From Chloroflexota bacterium (lineage in GTDB: Bacteria; Chloroflexota; Anaerolineae; Anaerolineales; Villigracilaceae): DNA of 61,667 bases. Each line of letters begins with the position of its first letter. Within the stretch, counting starts at the first letter, position 1. The DNA lies in NCBI GenBank assembly GCA_024434165.1, contig QMIW01000010.1:1-61667 (forward strand), read 5' to 3'. A model generated the notes under the pieces. The model did not search any database, was not told where the DNA came from, and saw nothing but the letters and a program-made list of their open reading frames with translations. The position numbers and the translations under genes were made by a program. Positions 50,201-57,521 of the stretch are shown in pieces.

Positions 50201-51584
50201 CTTTCACGGCGCGGCGCAAACAGTGACCGGCAGCCAGCATTTGCTGGAGATCAACGGCAGAAAACTGCTGCTGGATTGCGGTTTGTACCAGGGGCGGCGC
50301 GCGGATACCTACTCGCGGAATCTGAACTTCCGCTACCGCCCGCAGGATGTGGACGCGGTGATCCTTTCTCATGCGCATATTGACCATTCGGGCAACCTGC
50401 CCAACCTTGTGAAGCAGGGATTCGAAGGGAATATTTTTGCCACCCATGCAACCGCAGACCTGGGGAGCATCATGCTTTCGGATTCGGGTCACATCCAGGA
50501 GGCGGATGCGGAATTCGTCAACAAGAAGCGCGCCCAGCGCGGCGAGCCGCCCATCGAGCCGCTCTACACACAGGAAGACGCCGAACAGGTGGCTGGGATG
50601 TTTGCAGGCGTGGATTATGAACAACCGTTCGAGCCCATCCCCGGCGTGGTTGCGCGCTTCCACGAGGCGGGGCACATCCTCGGTTCCGCCAGCGTTTCGC
50701 TGGAGATCGAGGAGAAGGGCAGGAAGATTCGCTTTTGGTTTTCGGGCGATATCGGCAGGTATAGACTCCCGCTGCTGCGCGACCCGGTCCTGCCGGCGTA
50801 TGCCGATTACATGATCATGGAATCAACCTATGGCGACAAACGTCATGACGACCCGGAGTTGGCATTCAATGAGTTTCGTGACGTGGTGAAACGGACGGTG
50901 GAACGCGGCGGCAAGGTGATCGTGCCAGCCTTCGCGGTGGGACGCACGCAGGAACTGGTCTATAACCTGAATCAGATGATGTTCGAGAACGGCGTGCCGC
51001 GTGTGCCGGTCTATGTGGACAGCCCGCTGGCGGTGAATGCGACCGACGTGTTCAAACGTCACCTGGAATGTTTCGACGAGGAGACGCGCGAATTCGTGAA
51101 GGAGTCGCGTCACCCTGCGCTGGATTTCAAGATGCTGACGTACATCCGCTCGGTGGAGGAGTCGAAGGCGTTGAACGAACGCACCGACCCGATGATCATC
51201 ATTGCGGCTTCGGGCATGGCGGAAACGGGACGCATCGTCCATCACATCCGCAACAACATCGAGAACCCGAAGAACACGATCTGCATCGTCTCGTGGCAGG
51301 CGCCGGAAACGCTCGGGCGCAGGCTGGCAGACCGCGCGCCGGAAGTGCGCATCTTCGGCGAGACGTACAAACGCAAATGCGACGTGGCGACCATCGGCGG
51401 GCTTTCGGGTCACGCCGGGCAGGATTTGCTGGTGCGCTATGCGGTTGGCGTGAAGAGCAGCGTAAAGCAGATCTTTCTGGTGCATGGGGAAGAGAAACAA
51501 GCCATGATCTTGAAGGGGCTGCTGAAGGAACAAAAGATGGGTCAGGTGCATTACCCCGATTTGCATGAGAGCGTGAGTTTGTAA
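50190..51584 (+). CDS. MBL-fold beta-CASP RNA metallohydrolase
   Basis: A 464-residue zinc-dependent nuclease-like protein. Metallo-beta-lactamase motifs: LSHAHIDHSG (residues about 55-64), HEAGHILGSASV, FSGDIG. The beta-CASP part has VPAFAVGRTQELVYNL, IIAASGMAETGRIVHHIRNN and GLSGHAGQDLL; the final LVHGEEKQA is typical. Relatives include CPSF-73-like and RNase J-related enzymes; endo- or exo-activity cannot be told. It is coupled to rnd. Confidence 0.9.
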   Translation: MRINFHGAAQTVTGSQHLLEINGRKLLLDCGLYQGRRADTYSRNLNFRYRPQDVDAVILSHAHIDHSGNLPNLVKQGFEGNIFATHATADLGSIMLSDSGHIQEADAEFVNKKRAQRGEPPIEPLYTQEDAEQVAGMFAGVDYEQPFEPIPGVVARFHEAGHILGSASVSLEIEEKGRKIRFWFSGDIGRYRLPLLRDPVLPAYADYMIMESTYGDKRHDDPELAFNEFRDVVKRTVERGGKVIVPAFAVGRTQELVYNLNQMMFENGVPRVPVYVDSPLAVNATDVFKRHLECFDEETREFVKESRHPALDFKMLTYIRSVEESKALNERTDPMIIIAASGMAETGRIVHHIRNNIENPKNTICIVSWQAPETLGRRLADRAPEVRIFGETYKRKCDVATIGGLSGHAGQDLLVRYAVGVKSSVKQIFLVHGEEKQAMILKGLLKEQKMGQVHYPDLHESVSL

Positions 51585-51602
51585 TCGCAGAGGGATTTTC
51601 GG

Positions 51603-51608
51603 TTATAA
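51603..51608 (+). promoter_or_regulatory. -10 box (TATAAT) of the tRNA-Ser gene
   Basis: GGTTATAATC at about 51601-51610 lies some 40 bp before the mature tRNA 5' end, a normal distance for a tRNA promoter. Confidence 0.6.
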
Positions 51609-51648
51609 TCTGCGCCGCTCGTAACGAGAAATTTATTTTGCGCGACCT

Positions 51649-51738
<90 letters not shown>

Positions 51739-51769
51739 GTGAAATACGTCCGTAAGGGCGTATTTTTGT
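51739..51769 (+). terminator. Terminator of tRNA-Ser
   Basis: AATACGTCC-GTAA-GGGCGTATT forms a stem followed by TTTTG. An almost identical copy lies at 51909-51939. Confidence 0.8.
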
Positions 51770-51775
51770 TCCCCC

Positions 51776-51945
51776 CGCGCGCCTCCATTGAGGAGGTGGT
51801 ATTCGAATCCCTCTCTCCGCTAGAGTCTGACGATTTTGTCGGACTCTTTTCTTTTCCACCGCGCGCCTCCATTGAGGAGGTGATATTCGAATTCCTCCCT
51901 CTCCGCCAGTGAAATACGTCCGCAAGGGCGTATTTTTGTTCCCCC
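51776..51945 (+). repeat. Tandem copies of the tRNA-Ser 3' end and terminator
   Basis: Two downstream units repeat parts of tRNA-Ser. Both start with CGCGCGCCTCCATTGAGGAG (51776 and 51860, offset 84 bp) and continue with TATTCGAATYCCTC. The second ends in CTCCCTCTCCGCCA, as the true tRNA does, and then in the same AATACGTCC terminator (offset 170 bp from the original). The first has CTCTCTCCGC and its own hairpin GAGTCTGACGATTTTGTCGG (51824-51847). No full tRNA can be formed from either. Confidence 0.8.
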
Positions 51946-52043
51946 TATTTAAAAATTGCTCCTTGCGCTGTCCCCGATGCAAGATTCCCTCGGAAATCGC
52001 CGCCGAGGACTGCGGCGTGAGCGTCGTCGTGTACAGTAAAGGA

Positions 52044-53537
52044 TTACTCCCTGTCAAGTTCATCCATGATCCGCTCGGCGGACAAACGACCGGAAACCAT
52101 GGCGGTCGGCAAACCCGTCCCCGGATGGGTGCTGGCGCCCACAAAATACAAGTTGTGGTACCGTGCATGTCGGTTATGCGGACGGAAATACGCCAACTGC
52201 GTCAGCGTGTGCGAAAGCCCATGCGTGGAGCCTTTCACCAGGTTGTAGCGTTTGCGCCACGAGAGCGGGGTGTAGGTCATCTCGAATTTGATGTGCGACT
52301 CGAGGTCGGTAATTCCAAGCCTCGCCAGGCGGCGGAAAACATGCTGGCGGGCTTCATCCCGGAGTGCGCCCCAATCCTGCCCGTCGTTTTCGCTGAGATG
52401 CCCGACCGGGACGATGGCGATCAGCGTATCTTGTCCGGGCGGCGACATCGTCGGGTCGAGGCGCGCCGGGGCGTGGATGTAAAGGCTGGGGTTGGCGGGC
52501 AGGCTCAGGTCACGGATGATGCGCTCGAAGTTCTCGCGGTAATCGTCGGCGAGGAAGAGGGTGTGCGGCGCGAGAGTCTCATACATCTTATCCATTCCCC
52601 AAAAGAAACTGATGACCGAACAGGAAAAACGTTTTCGGGCAAGTTTTTTGTTCATCCCGTCCTGCGGCAGGAGGTTTTGATACACATAAGGCAGGTCGGC
52701 GTTGGCGAGGACGATGTCTGCCTTAAGGCGTGTGCCGTTGGCAAACGTTACGCCGTGAGCGCGGGTTTGATTGACCTCTATCTGTTCCACCGCGGTGTTG
52801 AAGATGAATTCAACGCCTGCCTGCCGTGCCAGTTCCATCAGCGCTTCGACCACGCGATACATGCCGCCTTCGGGATACCAGACGCCGTGCGCTAGTTCGG
52901 TGTACGGCATGAGCGAAAAGGTGGCGGGCGCATCGAAAGGACTCAAGCCCATGTACACATCCTGAAAGGTGAACGCGGCTTTCAGGCGCGGATCGTCGAA
53001 GTACGCCGACATGTTGTGGTAGTGTTTCGCCAGCGGCTTGAGTTGAAACAGGAGCGGAAGGTTTTCGAGCGCGAAGAATTCGGAGGCTGTGCGAAAGTCG
53101 CGGTTGACGAGTTTGCTCATGCCGAGGTCGTAATGACGCCTGCCTTCCAGCAGGTAACGCAGCAAGCCCTGAAAACTTCCCGGCTCGATGGACTCTAGCT
53201 GCTCCTGCATGGATTTCATGTCCGAGGTGAGCGCCAGTTGACTGCCGTTATCGAAGACCAGATGATAGGTTGGATCCACGCGCTGTAAATCCAGCATCTC
53301 GCGCATGGACGCTTCCACGCCCAACGCGCGGAATTCCGCTTCGTAAAGCAAAGGCATGACCAGCAGGGTGGGACCCGTATCGAAGATATGACCGTCGCGG
53401 ACGACGCGGTCGCAGCGCCCGCCGGGGGAATCGTTCTTTTCCACCACTGTGACGCGCAAGCCGCGTTGGGCAAGATGCGTCGCGGCGACGATGCCCCCAA
53501 CCCCCGCGCCGATGACAACTACAGATTTCGATTTCAT
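52044..53537 (-). CDS. crtI: Phytoene desaturase (CrtI type)
   Basis: Desaturates phytoene in carotenoid synthesis using FAD. The 497-residue protein has the N-terminal FAD motif VVVIGAGVGGIVAATHLAQRG, then VVEKNDSPGGRCDR, a membrane-lipid contact region HGVWYPEGGMYRVVEALM and the C-terminal bacterial-type desaturase signature NLYFVGASTHPGTGLPTAMVSGRLSAE (split: NLYFVGASTHPGTGLP). The product (neurosporene, lycopene or other) cannot be told. crtB lies upstream on the same strand, 90 bp away. Confidence 0.93.
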   Translation of the reverse strand: MKSKSVVVIGAGVGGIVAATHLAQRGLRVTVVEKNDSPGGRCDRVVRDGHIFDTGPTLLVMPLLYEAEFRALGVEASMREMLDLQRVDPTYHLVFDNGSQLALTSDMKSMQEQLESIEPGSFQGLLRYLLEGRRHYDLGMSKLVNRDFRTASEFFALENLPLLFQLKPLAKHYHNMSAYFDDPRLKAAFTFQDVYMGLSPFDAPATFSLMPYTELAHGVWYPEGGMYRVVEALMELARQAGVEFIFNTAVEQIEVNQTRAHGVTFANGTRLKADIVLANADLPYVYQNLLPQDGMNKKLARKRFSCSVISFFWGMDKMYETLAPHTLFLADDYRENFERIIRDLSLPANPSLYIHAPARLDPTMSPPGQDTLIAIVPVGHLSENDGQDWGALRDEARQHVFRRLARLGITDLESHIKFEMTYTPLSWRKRYNLVKGSTHGLSHTLTQLAYFRPHNRHARYHNLYFVGASTHPGTGLPTAMVSGRLSAERIMDELDRE

Positions 53538-53555
53538 AACGCACCTACTTAATTA

Positions 53556-53626
53556 CAAAGGACACAACGGTCACGAAGGAAAAAGGCCTGATAATCGTAA
53601 GGTGTTCCCACTTTGTGTCCTTCGTG
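53556..53626. repeat. Inverted repeat, AGGACAC...GTGTCCT family
   Basis: AAAGGACACAACGGTCACGA on the left and ACTTTGTGTCCTTCGTG on the right frame about 30 bp in the crtB-crtI gap. The element matches the one at 35556-35623. Confidence 0.65.
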
Positions 53627-53627
53627 T

Positions 53628-54554
53628 TTACGCTCTCTTCCGCTCCACTGGAATGGGTTGAGGTGAAACGCTTCCCACGCGCCAGTGCAGTGCGGATGCC
53701 AGCGCGAGCCAAACCATGCGCAGCCCCACAGGCATACTTTTTCGTTCATCGTAGGCGGAGCGCAGGCAATATCCTTCTCTCTCGATAGTGTCCAGCAGCC
53801 ACTCGAAGCGCGCCGCGTATGCGTAACCCGCCAGCCTGCACCGCAGGTTCTCGACGCGATCCAGATATTCCCTTCCCGCGCTGAAATACGACCGCGCCAA
53901 CTGCACCCGGCTTCGCACCCACAACCGATATGCGTTGTTGCTCACGTCCTGCGGCGCGATATGATTTGCTTCGAGAATTTCAAGCGGAATGTTGAAATAG
54001 CCCGCCTGAACGTCGTCGAACGTATCCCTTAACATGTGCGTAATGTGCGCGGCGGAAACTGCCAGGTAGCGCGTCTCATCGCGCGGGGAGCGGCAGCCAT
54101 GCCCAATGAAATAGTGCATTGCTTCCGTCACTGCGCCTGCCAGCCAGCCCGTGTAACCGTTCAATTCGGCTTGCGTCACCAGTCGTCCGCGCCGCGCGGC
54201 GTCGAACGCCATTACCGACATCATGTTGAAAAGGTAGGACCGCAAGCCGCCGTTCTTTTCCGCGTCGTTTTGGACCAACTCGATGAGCATCCCCTCCTGC
54301 GGATTTGCATCCGCGATGATTTCGCCGTGATAGCAGCGCTCCAAAAGGGATTTCTGCCGCCGAACGAAAACGCCTCGTTCCTCCGCCGAAGCGGATTCGC
54401 CGTCGAGACAGTCGTCCACCCAGCGGAAGTAAGCGTACGCCCGATAGGCGTCCGCGACTCGCTCGCGGTCTGCGAGGAAGCGGATGGTGTAAAACGTTTG
54501 CCTGCTGGCTTCTTTGGTGATGGATGCGGCGAGAGTAGAGGTGGCGTTCATCAC
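53628..54554 (-). CDS. crtB: Phytoene/squalene synthase family protein
   Basis: Condenses two prenyl diphosphates; next to crtI it is most likely phytoene synthase. The 308-residue protein has the two Asp-rich motifs: YFRWVDDCLDGE (residues about 43-54) and MLRDTFDDVQAGYFNIP (about 174-190). The tail (LRMVWLALASALHW) is hydrophobic. Two adjacent ATGs (54554 and 54551) are possible starts. The pair crtB-crtI would make a carotenoid precursor, but no cyclase is in the window. Confidence 0.87.
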   Translation of the reverse strand: MMNATSTLAASITKEASRQTFYTIRFLADRERVADAYRAYAYFRWVDDCLDGESASAEERGVFVRRQKSLLERCYHGEIIADANPQEGMLIELVQNDAEKNGGLRSYLFNMMSVMAFDAARRGRLVTQAELNGYTGWLAGAVTEAMHYFIGHGCRSPRDETRYLAVSAAHITHMLRDTFDDVQAGYFNIPLEILEANHIAPQDVSNNAYRLWVRSRVQLARSYFSAGREYLDRVENLRCRLAGYAYAARFEWLLDTIEREGYCLRSAYDERKSMPVGLRMVWLALASALHWRVGSVSPQPIPVERKRA

Positions 54555-54606
54555 TTACACTTACGAAAGAATCTCCACTATGTTTCGGAATCGTCTCACA
54601 TCCTGA

Positions 54607-54720
54607 TCAAATGGGGCGTACATCCACGCGTATGCCGTTATCAAAAAGAGTTTTTCCGATGGCTTCGGCGACGCCGACCGCCCAGCCTGTGCCGCTGGCG
54701 TTTGTAACGAGGATATTCAT
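54607..54720 (-). pseudogene. N-terminal remnant of a flavodoxin-domain protein
   Basis: A 37-residue frame beginning MNILVTNASGTGWAVGVAEA and ending VDVRPI before TGA. It resembles only the first strand, FMN phosphate loop and helix of HemG-like flavodoxins (about 150-180 residues). The loop itself is altered (NASGTGWA rather than a YAS.TGST form). AAGGAG and a start codon are intact, so the remnant may still be translated. No continuation is found downstream in any frame. Confidence 0.55.
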
Positions 54721-54787
54721 TTTCCTCTCCTTATAGTATTGTTTCACTGTCTCCCCTCTTTGTTTCCGACAACCTGTAAAGAATTCT

Positions 54788-54988
54788 ATGCTTTTATCTG
54801 AATTCCATAATGGGAAGTTGTCATACAAATGGGGTGTTGAATGTACGGATTCGAGCGGCTTCGCCGCCTTCCCCGGCGCTGTCTTGGTCGTCGGCGGCGC
54901 GGTCTTCCTGATCGTGCTGGGCGGCTGCCTGATCCTCAAACCGTACTTCGATAAACAAGGCTTGTTCGACAAGGCGGAACAAAGTTGA
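54788..54988 (+). CDS. Small putative membrane protein
   Basis: A 66-residue frame with one hydrophobic segment (GAVLVVGGAVFLIVLGGCLIL) and a charged C-terminus (KPYFDKQGLFDKAEQS). There is no recognised family and no clear ribosome site. A strong terminator directly after the stop (55000-55038) supports a real transcribed gene. Confidence 0.45.
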   Translation: MLLSEFHNGKLSYKWGVECTDSSGFAAFPGAVLVVGGAVFLIVLGGCLILKPYFDKQGLFDKAEQS

Positions 54989-54999
54989 ACCACGCGGGC

Positions 55000-55038
55000 A
55001 GACCTGTCAGGTTCATAAGACCTGGCAGGTCTTTTTTG
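55000..55038 (+). terminator. Terminator after small membrane protein gene
   Basis: AGACCTGTCAGG (55000-55011) pairs with CCTGGCAGGTCT (55021-55032, one G-T pair) and is followed by TTTTTGTTT. Confidence 0.85.
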
Positions 55039-55046
55039 TTTAGTGG

Positions 55047-55052
55047 TAAGAT
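55047..55052 (+). promoter_or_regulatory. Extended -10 (TGGTAAGAT), leaderless start
   Basis: TAAGAT with upstream TGG ends 8 nt before the ATG at 55061. Confidence 0.45.
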
Positions 55053-55060
55053 TCGCGGCG

Positions 55061-55909
55061 ATGAAACTCAACCTTGCGCTCGCCCAAATCTCCACCAAAC
55101 TCGGCGCTGTGGAAGCCAACCTTGCCAGGCATCTCGATTACATCAAACAAGCCAGGGCGGAAAAAGCGGATTTGCTGGTCTTTCCCGAACTTTCATTAAC
55201 CGGCTATGTCTTGCAGGATTTGGTCGCCTCCGTTGCACACAAACCGACGGAAGATGATCCCATCTTCAAGCCGCTCCTCGCCGCCTCACGCGACCTGGAC
55301 CTGGTCGTTGGTTTCGTTGACGAAGACTCCCGCCACCGCTTCTATATCGCCTCCGCCTACCTTTCGGGCGGGAAATTGATTCACGTCCATCACAAAGTTT
55401 ACCTTCCAACTTATGGATTATTCGACGAAGGGCGTTTCTTTGCCTGGGGCGACTCGATACGCGCCTTCGATACCCGCTTTGGGCGCGTGGGGATGCTGAT
55501 CTGTGAAGACTTCTGGCACGCTTCGCCTCCGTACCTGCTCTGGCTCGACGGCGCGGACATTATGCTCTTCTCCTCCGCCTCTCCCGGCCGCGGACTGAAC
55601 GACAAGGAGAAACTTGAATCCGCACGCTGGGTGGAGCGGGTCAACAAGGCGTATGCCAGCATGTTCACTTCCTTCGTGGCGCACGCCAACCGCGTCGGCT
55701 ATGAAGATGGGCTTCACTTCTGGGGTGGGGCGACGGTCTTCGACCCAAACGGCGAGGAACTGGCTCACGGTCCCTATAACGAAGAAGCCATCGCCTATGC
55801 CCAATTGGATCTGAATCAACTTCGCCGCACCCGCGCCCGCCTGCCTCTCCTGCGCGACGAACGGACGAACTTGGTTATGACGGAATTGCAAAGGATATTA
55901 CAAAAATAA
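55061..55909 (+). CDS. Nitrilase-family amidohydrolase, NAD synthetase glutaminase-like
   Basis: A 282-residue carbon-nitrogen hydrolase. The Glu-Lys-Cys triad is visible: FPELSLTGYVLQD, HHKVYLPTYGLFDEGRFF and GMLICEDFWHASPP. The sequence between (YGLFDEGRFFAWGD) is typical of the glutaminase domain of glutamine-dependent NadE. In most bacteria this domain is fused to the NAD synthetase; here nadE is a separate gene 670 bp downstream, so the protein could supply ammonia in trans. A generic amidase role remains possible. Confidence 0.8.
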   Translation: MKLNLALAQISTKLGAVEANLARHLDYIKQARAEKADLLVFPELSLTGYVLQDLVASVAHKPTEDDPIFKPLLAASRDLDLVVGFVDEDSRHRFYIASAYLSGGKLIHVHHKVYLPTYGLFDEGRFFAWGDSIRAFDTRFGRVGMLICEDFWHASPPYLLWLDGADIMLFSSASPGRGLNDKEKLESARWVERVNKAYASMFTSFVAHANRVGYEDGLHFWGGATVFDPNGEELAHGPYNEEAIAYAQLDLNQLRRTRARLPLLRDERTNLVMTELQRILQK

Positions 55910-55917
55910 ATATTGAC

Positions 55918-55946
55918 TTGTAAAACCTGAAAACGCCTTGTATAAT
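55918..55946 (+). promoter_or_regulatory. Promoter of vapB
   Basis: TTGTAA (55918-55923) and TATAAT (55941-55946) are spaced by 17 bp, followed by GGAGG before the vapB ATG. This gives the vapBC-nadE genes their own promoter. Confidence 0.6.
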
Positions 55947-55962
55947 GCAGGCGGAGGCTCAA

Positions 55963-56208
55963 ATGCAAACCACACTTACGCGGCGTGGACAGATTGTCCT
56001 GCCTGCTGAAATTCGAAAACGCCATAAATTCAAGGAGGGAGATCGTTTCATCTGGCTGGATGACGGAAAAACGATCAAATTAATTCCAATCCCCAAAGAT
56101 CCCATTTCCGCCTTGCATGGACGTGGTAAAGGGGAAGAACTTCTGAGCAAACTTCTCGATGAGCGGAGGAAAGATCGCGATTATGAGCGAAGAAAAATTT
56201 CTTCTTGA
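55963..56208 (+). CDS. vapB: AbrB-fold antitoxin (VapB type)
   Basis: An 81-residue antitoxin. The N-terminal swapped-hairpin DNA-binding domain reads TLTRRGQIVLPAEIRKRHKF and FIWLDDGKTIKLIPIP. The C-terminal charged tail (EELLSKLLDERRKDRDYERR) would wrap the toxin. The ATG at 55963 has GGAGG 5 nt upstream. It overlaps vapC by 26 nt. Together they form a type II toxin-antitoxin pair, placed between the two NAD-synthesis genes. Confidence 0.88.
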   Translation: MQTTLTRRGQIVLPAEIRKRHKFKEGDRFIWLDDGKTIKLIPIPKDPISALHGRGKGEELLSKLLDERRKDRDYERRKISS

Positions 56209-56584
56209 TACCTCCGCTGTCCTTACCTTGATCGAAGACGAGCCCGGAGCAAACCGTGTGAAACAAATCTTTTCACAAAAGAACGTTTTGCTGCCCTGGG
56301 TGGTCCTCATGGAAATCTATTACATGACGTTGTATGAGAAAGGCGGGGAAGAAGCGGAAATTCGGTTTGCAATGCTGCGTCACTCCACGGCTGAAATCGT
56401 TTGGGAAATGAACGAAGTCGTCACCCTTCGAGCAGCTAAGATAAAATCTGGAAACAAATTGTCCTTCTCCGACGCTGTAATTGCCTCGATTGCCGTGCAC
56501 CATGGCGCGGTACTGGTACACAAAGACCCGGAATACGAACAATTGAAGGATGAGCTTCAATTGGAAGCCTTACCATATAAATGA
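56183..56584 (+). CDS. vapC: PIN-domain ribonuclease toxin (VapC type)
   Basis: A 133-residue PIN-domain toxin. The acidic catalytic residues are present: LLDTSAVLTLIEDEPG (Asp), LMEIYYMTLYEKGG (Glu), LSFSDAVIASIAV (Asp) and LVHKDPEYEQLKDE (Asp). VapC enzymes cleave tRNA or rRNA. The start at 56183 lies in the vapB reading region. Its stop overlaps the nadE start (ATGA), so nadE translation is coupled to the toxin. Confidence 0.88.
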   Translation: MSEEKFLLDTSAVLTLIEDEPGANRVKQIFSQKNVLLPWVVLMEIYYMTLYEKGGEEAEIRFAMLRHSTAEIVWEMNEVVTLRAAKIKSGNKLSFSDAVIASIAVHHGAVLVHKDPEYEQLKDELQLEALPYK

Positions 56585-57405
56585 CTATCAACCTCTCCAT
56601 CAACACCGACCTCGCGCGCGACATCCTTACCGGTTTCATCAAATCCGAGATCGCGCGCGTGGGCATGTCCCGCGCCATTGTCAACCTTTCGGGCGGCTTG
56701 GATTCGGCGCTCTCCTGCGCGCTGGCAGTGAAAGCCCTCGGCGCGGAAAACGTCATCGCCCTGCGCTTGCCATACCGCACCTCCTCGCCCGACTCGCTCG
56801 AACACGCCCAACTGCTGATTGACCAGCTCGGCATCCAAAGCAAAACCATCGAAATCACCGGGATGGTCGAGCCGCTCTTCAAACTCGACCCCGAAATCTC
56901 AAAAGTCCGCAAGGGCAACATCATGGCGCGGGCGCGGATGATCGTTCTCTACGACCAGTCGGAAGTATTCAAGGCGCTGCCCGTCGGCACGAGCAACAAG
57001 ACCGAAATCCTGCTTGGCTACAGCACGCTCCACGGCGATTCTGCCAGCGCGATCAACCCAATCGGCGACCTTTATAAAACGCAGGTGCGTCAACTTTCGC
57101 GCGCCATGAATATCCCTGCGCCCATCATTGACAAGCCGCCCTCCGCCGATTTGTGGGAAGGTCAAACCGACGAAGGCGAACTCGGCTTCACCTACGAAGA
57201 AGTGGACAAACTCCTCCACCTTTTGGTGGACCAGCGTTATAGTCCGCAGGAGGCGGTGGAGGCGGGCTTCGACGAAAAATTCGTCAACACTGTCATCGCG
57301 CGCATCCGCCGCAACCAGTTCAAGCGTATGCTCCCGCCGATTGCAAAGATCAGCAACCGCACCATCGGCTACGACTTCTTATATCTCCGCGACTGGGGAA
57401 CTTAA
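56581..57405 (+). CDS. nadE: NAD synthetase
   Basis: Amidates nicotinate adenine dinucleotide to NAD. The 274-residue protein is the synthetase domain only, with the ATP pyrophosphatase loop VNLSGGLDSALSCALA (residues about 33-48), RKGNIMARARMIVLYDQS, GTSNKTEILLGYSTLHGD and PSADLWEGQTDEGELG. This short form normally uses ammonia, but a glutaminase-like gene lies just upstream of vapBC. It is translationally coupled to vapC by an ATGA overlap. Confidence 0.94.
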   Translation: MTINLSINTDLARDILTGFIKSEIARVGMSRAIVNLSGGLDSALSCALAVKALGAENVIALRLPYRTSSPDSLEHAQLLIDQLGIQSKTIEITGMVEPLFKLDPEISKVRKGNIMARARMIVLYDQSEVFKALPVGTSNKTEILLGYSTLHGDSASAINPIGDLYKTQVRQLSRAMNIPAPIIDKPPSADLWEGQTDEGELGFTYEEVDKLLHLLVDQRYSPQEAVEAGFDEKFVNTVIARIRRNQFKRMLPPIAKISNRTIGYDFLYLRDWGT

Positions 57406-57469
57406 CCAGTAATCCGTGGGCAGTGATCAGTAATAGGCACACTGAATCACTGCACTGATCACTGCACTG

Positions 57470-57511
57470 ATCACTGATAACTGATCACTGATAACAGATC
57501 ACTGATAACTG
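57470..57511. repeat. Heptamer tandem repeat (ATMACTG)6
   Basis: Exactly six heptamers: ATCACTG, ATAACTG, ATCACTG, ATAACAG, ATCACTG, ATAACTG. Looser copies reach back to 57411 and forward to 57521, filling the gap between nadE and the MFS gene up to the ATG at 57522. Confidence 0.85.
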
Positions 57512-57521
57512 ACTCACTGAA

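Noticed and set aside
54607-54609. TGA of the flavodoxin remnant as selenocysteine, by analogy with selD
   Set aside because: The frame after this TGA does not resemble a flavodoxin, unlike in selD where similarity continues.
57411-57521. Heptamer array as a CRISPR
   Set aside because: There are no spacers, the period is 7 bp, and no cas genes are in the window.
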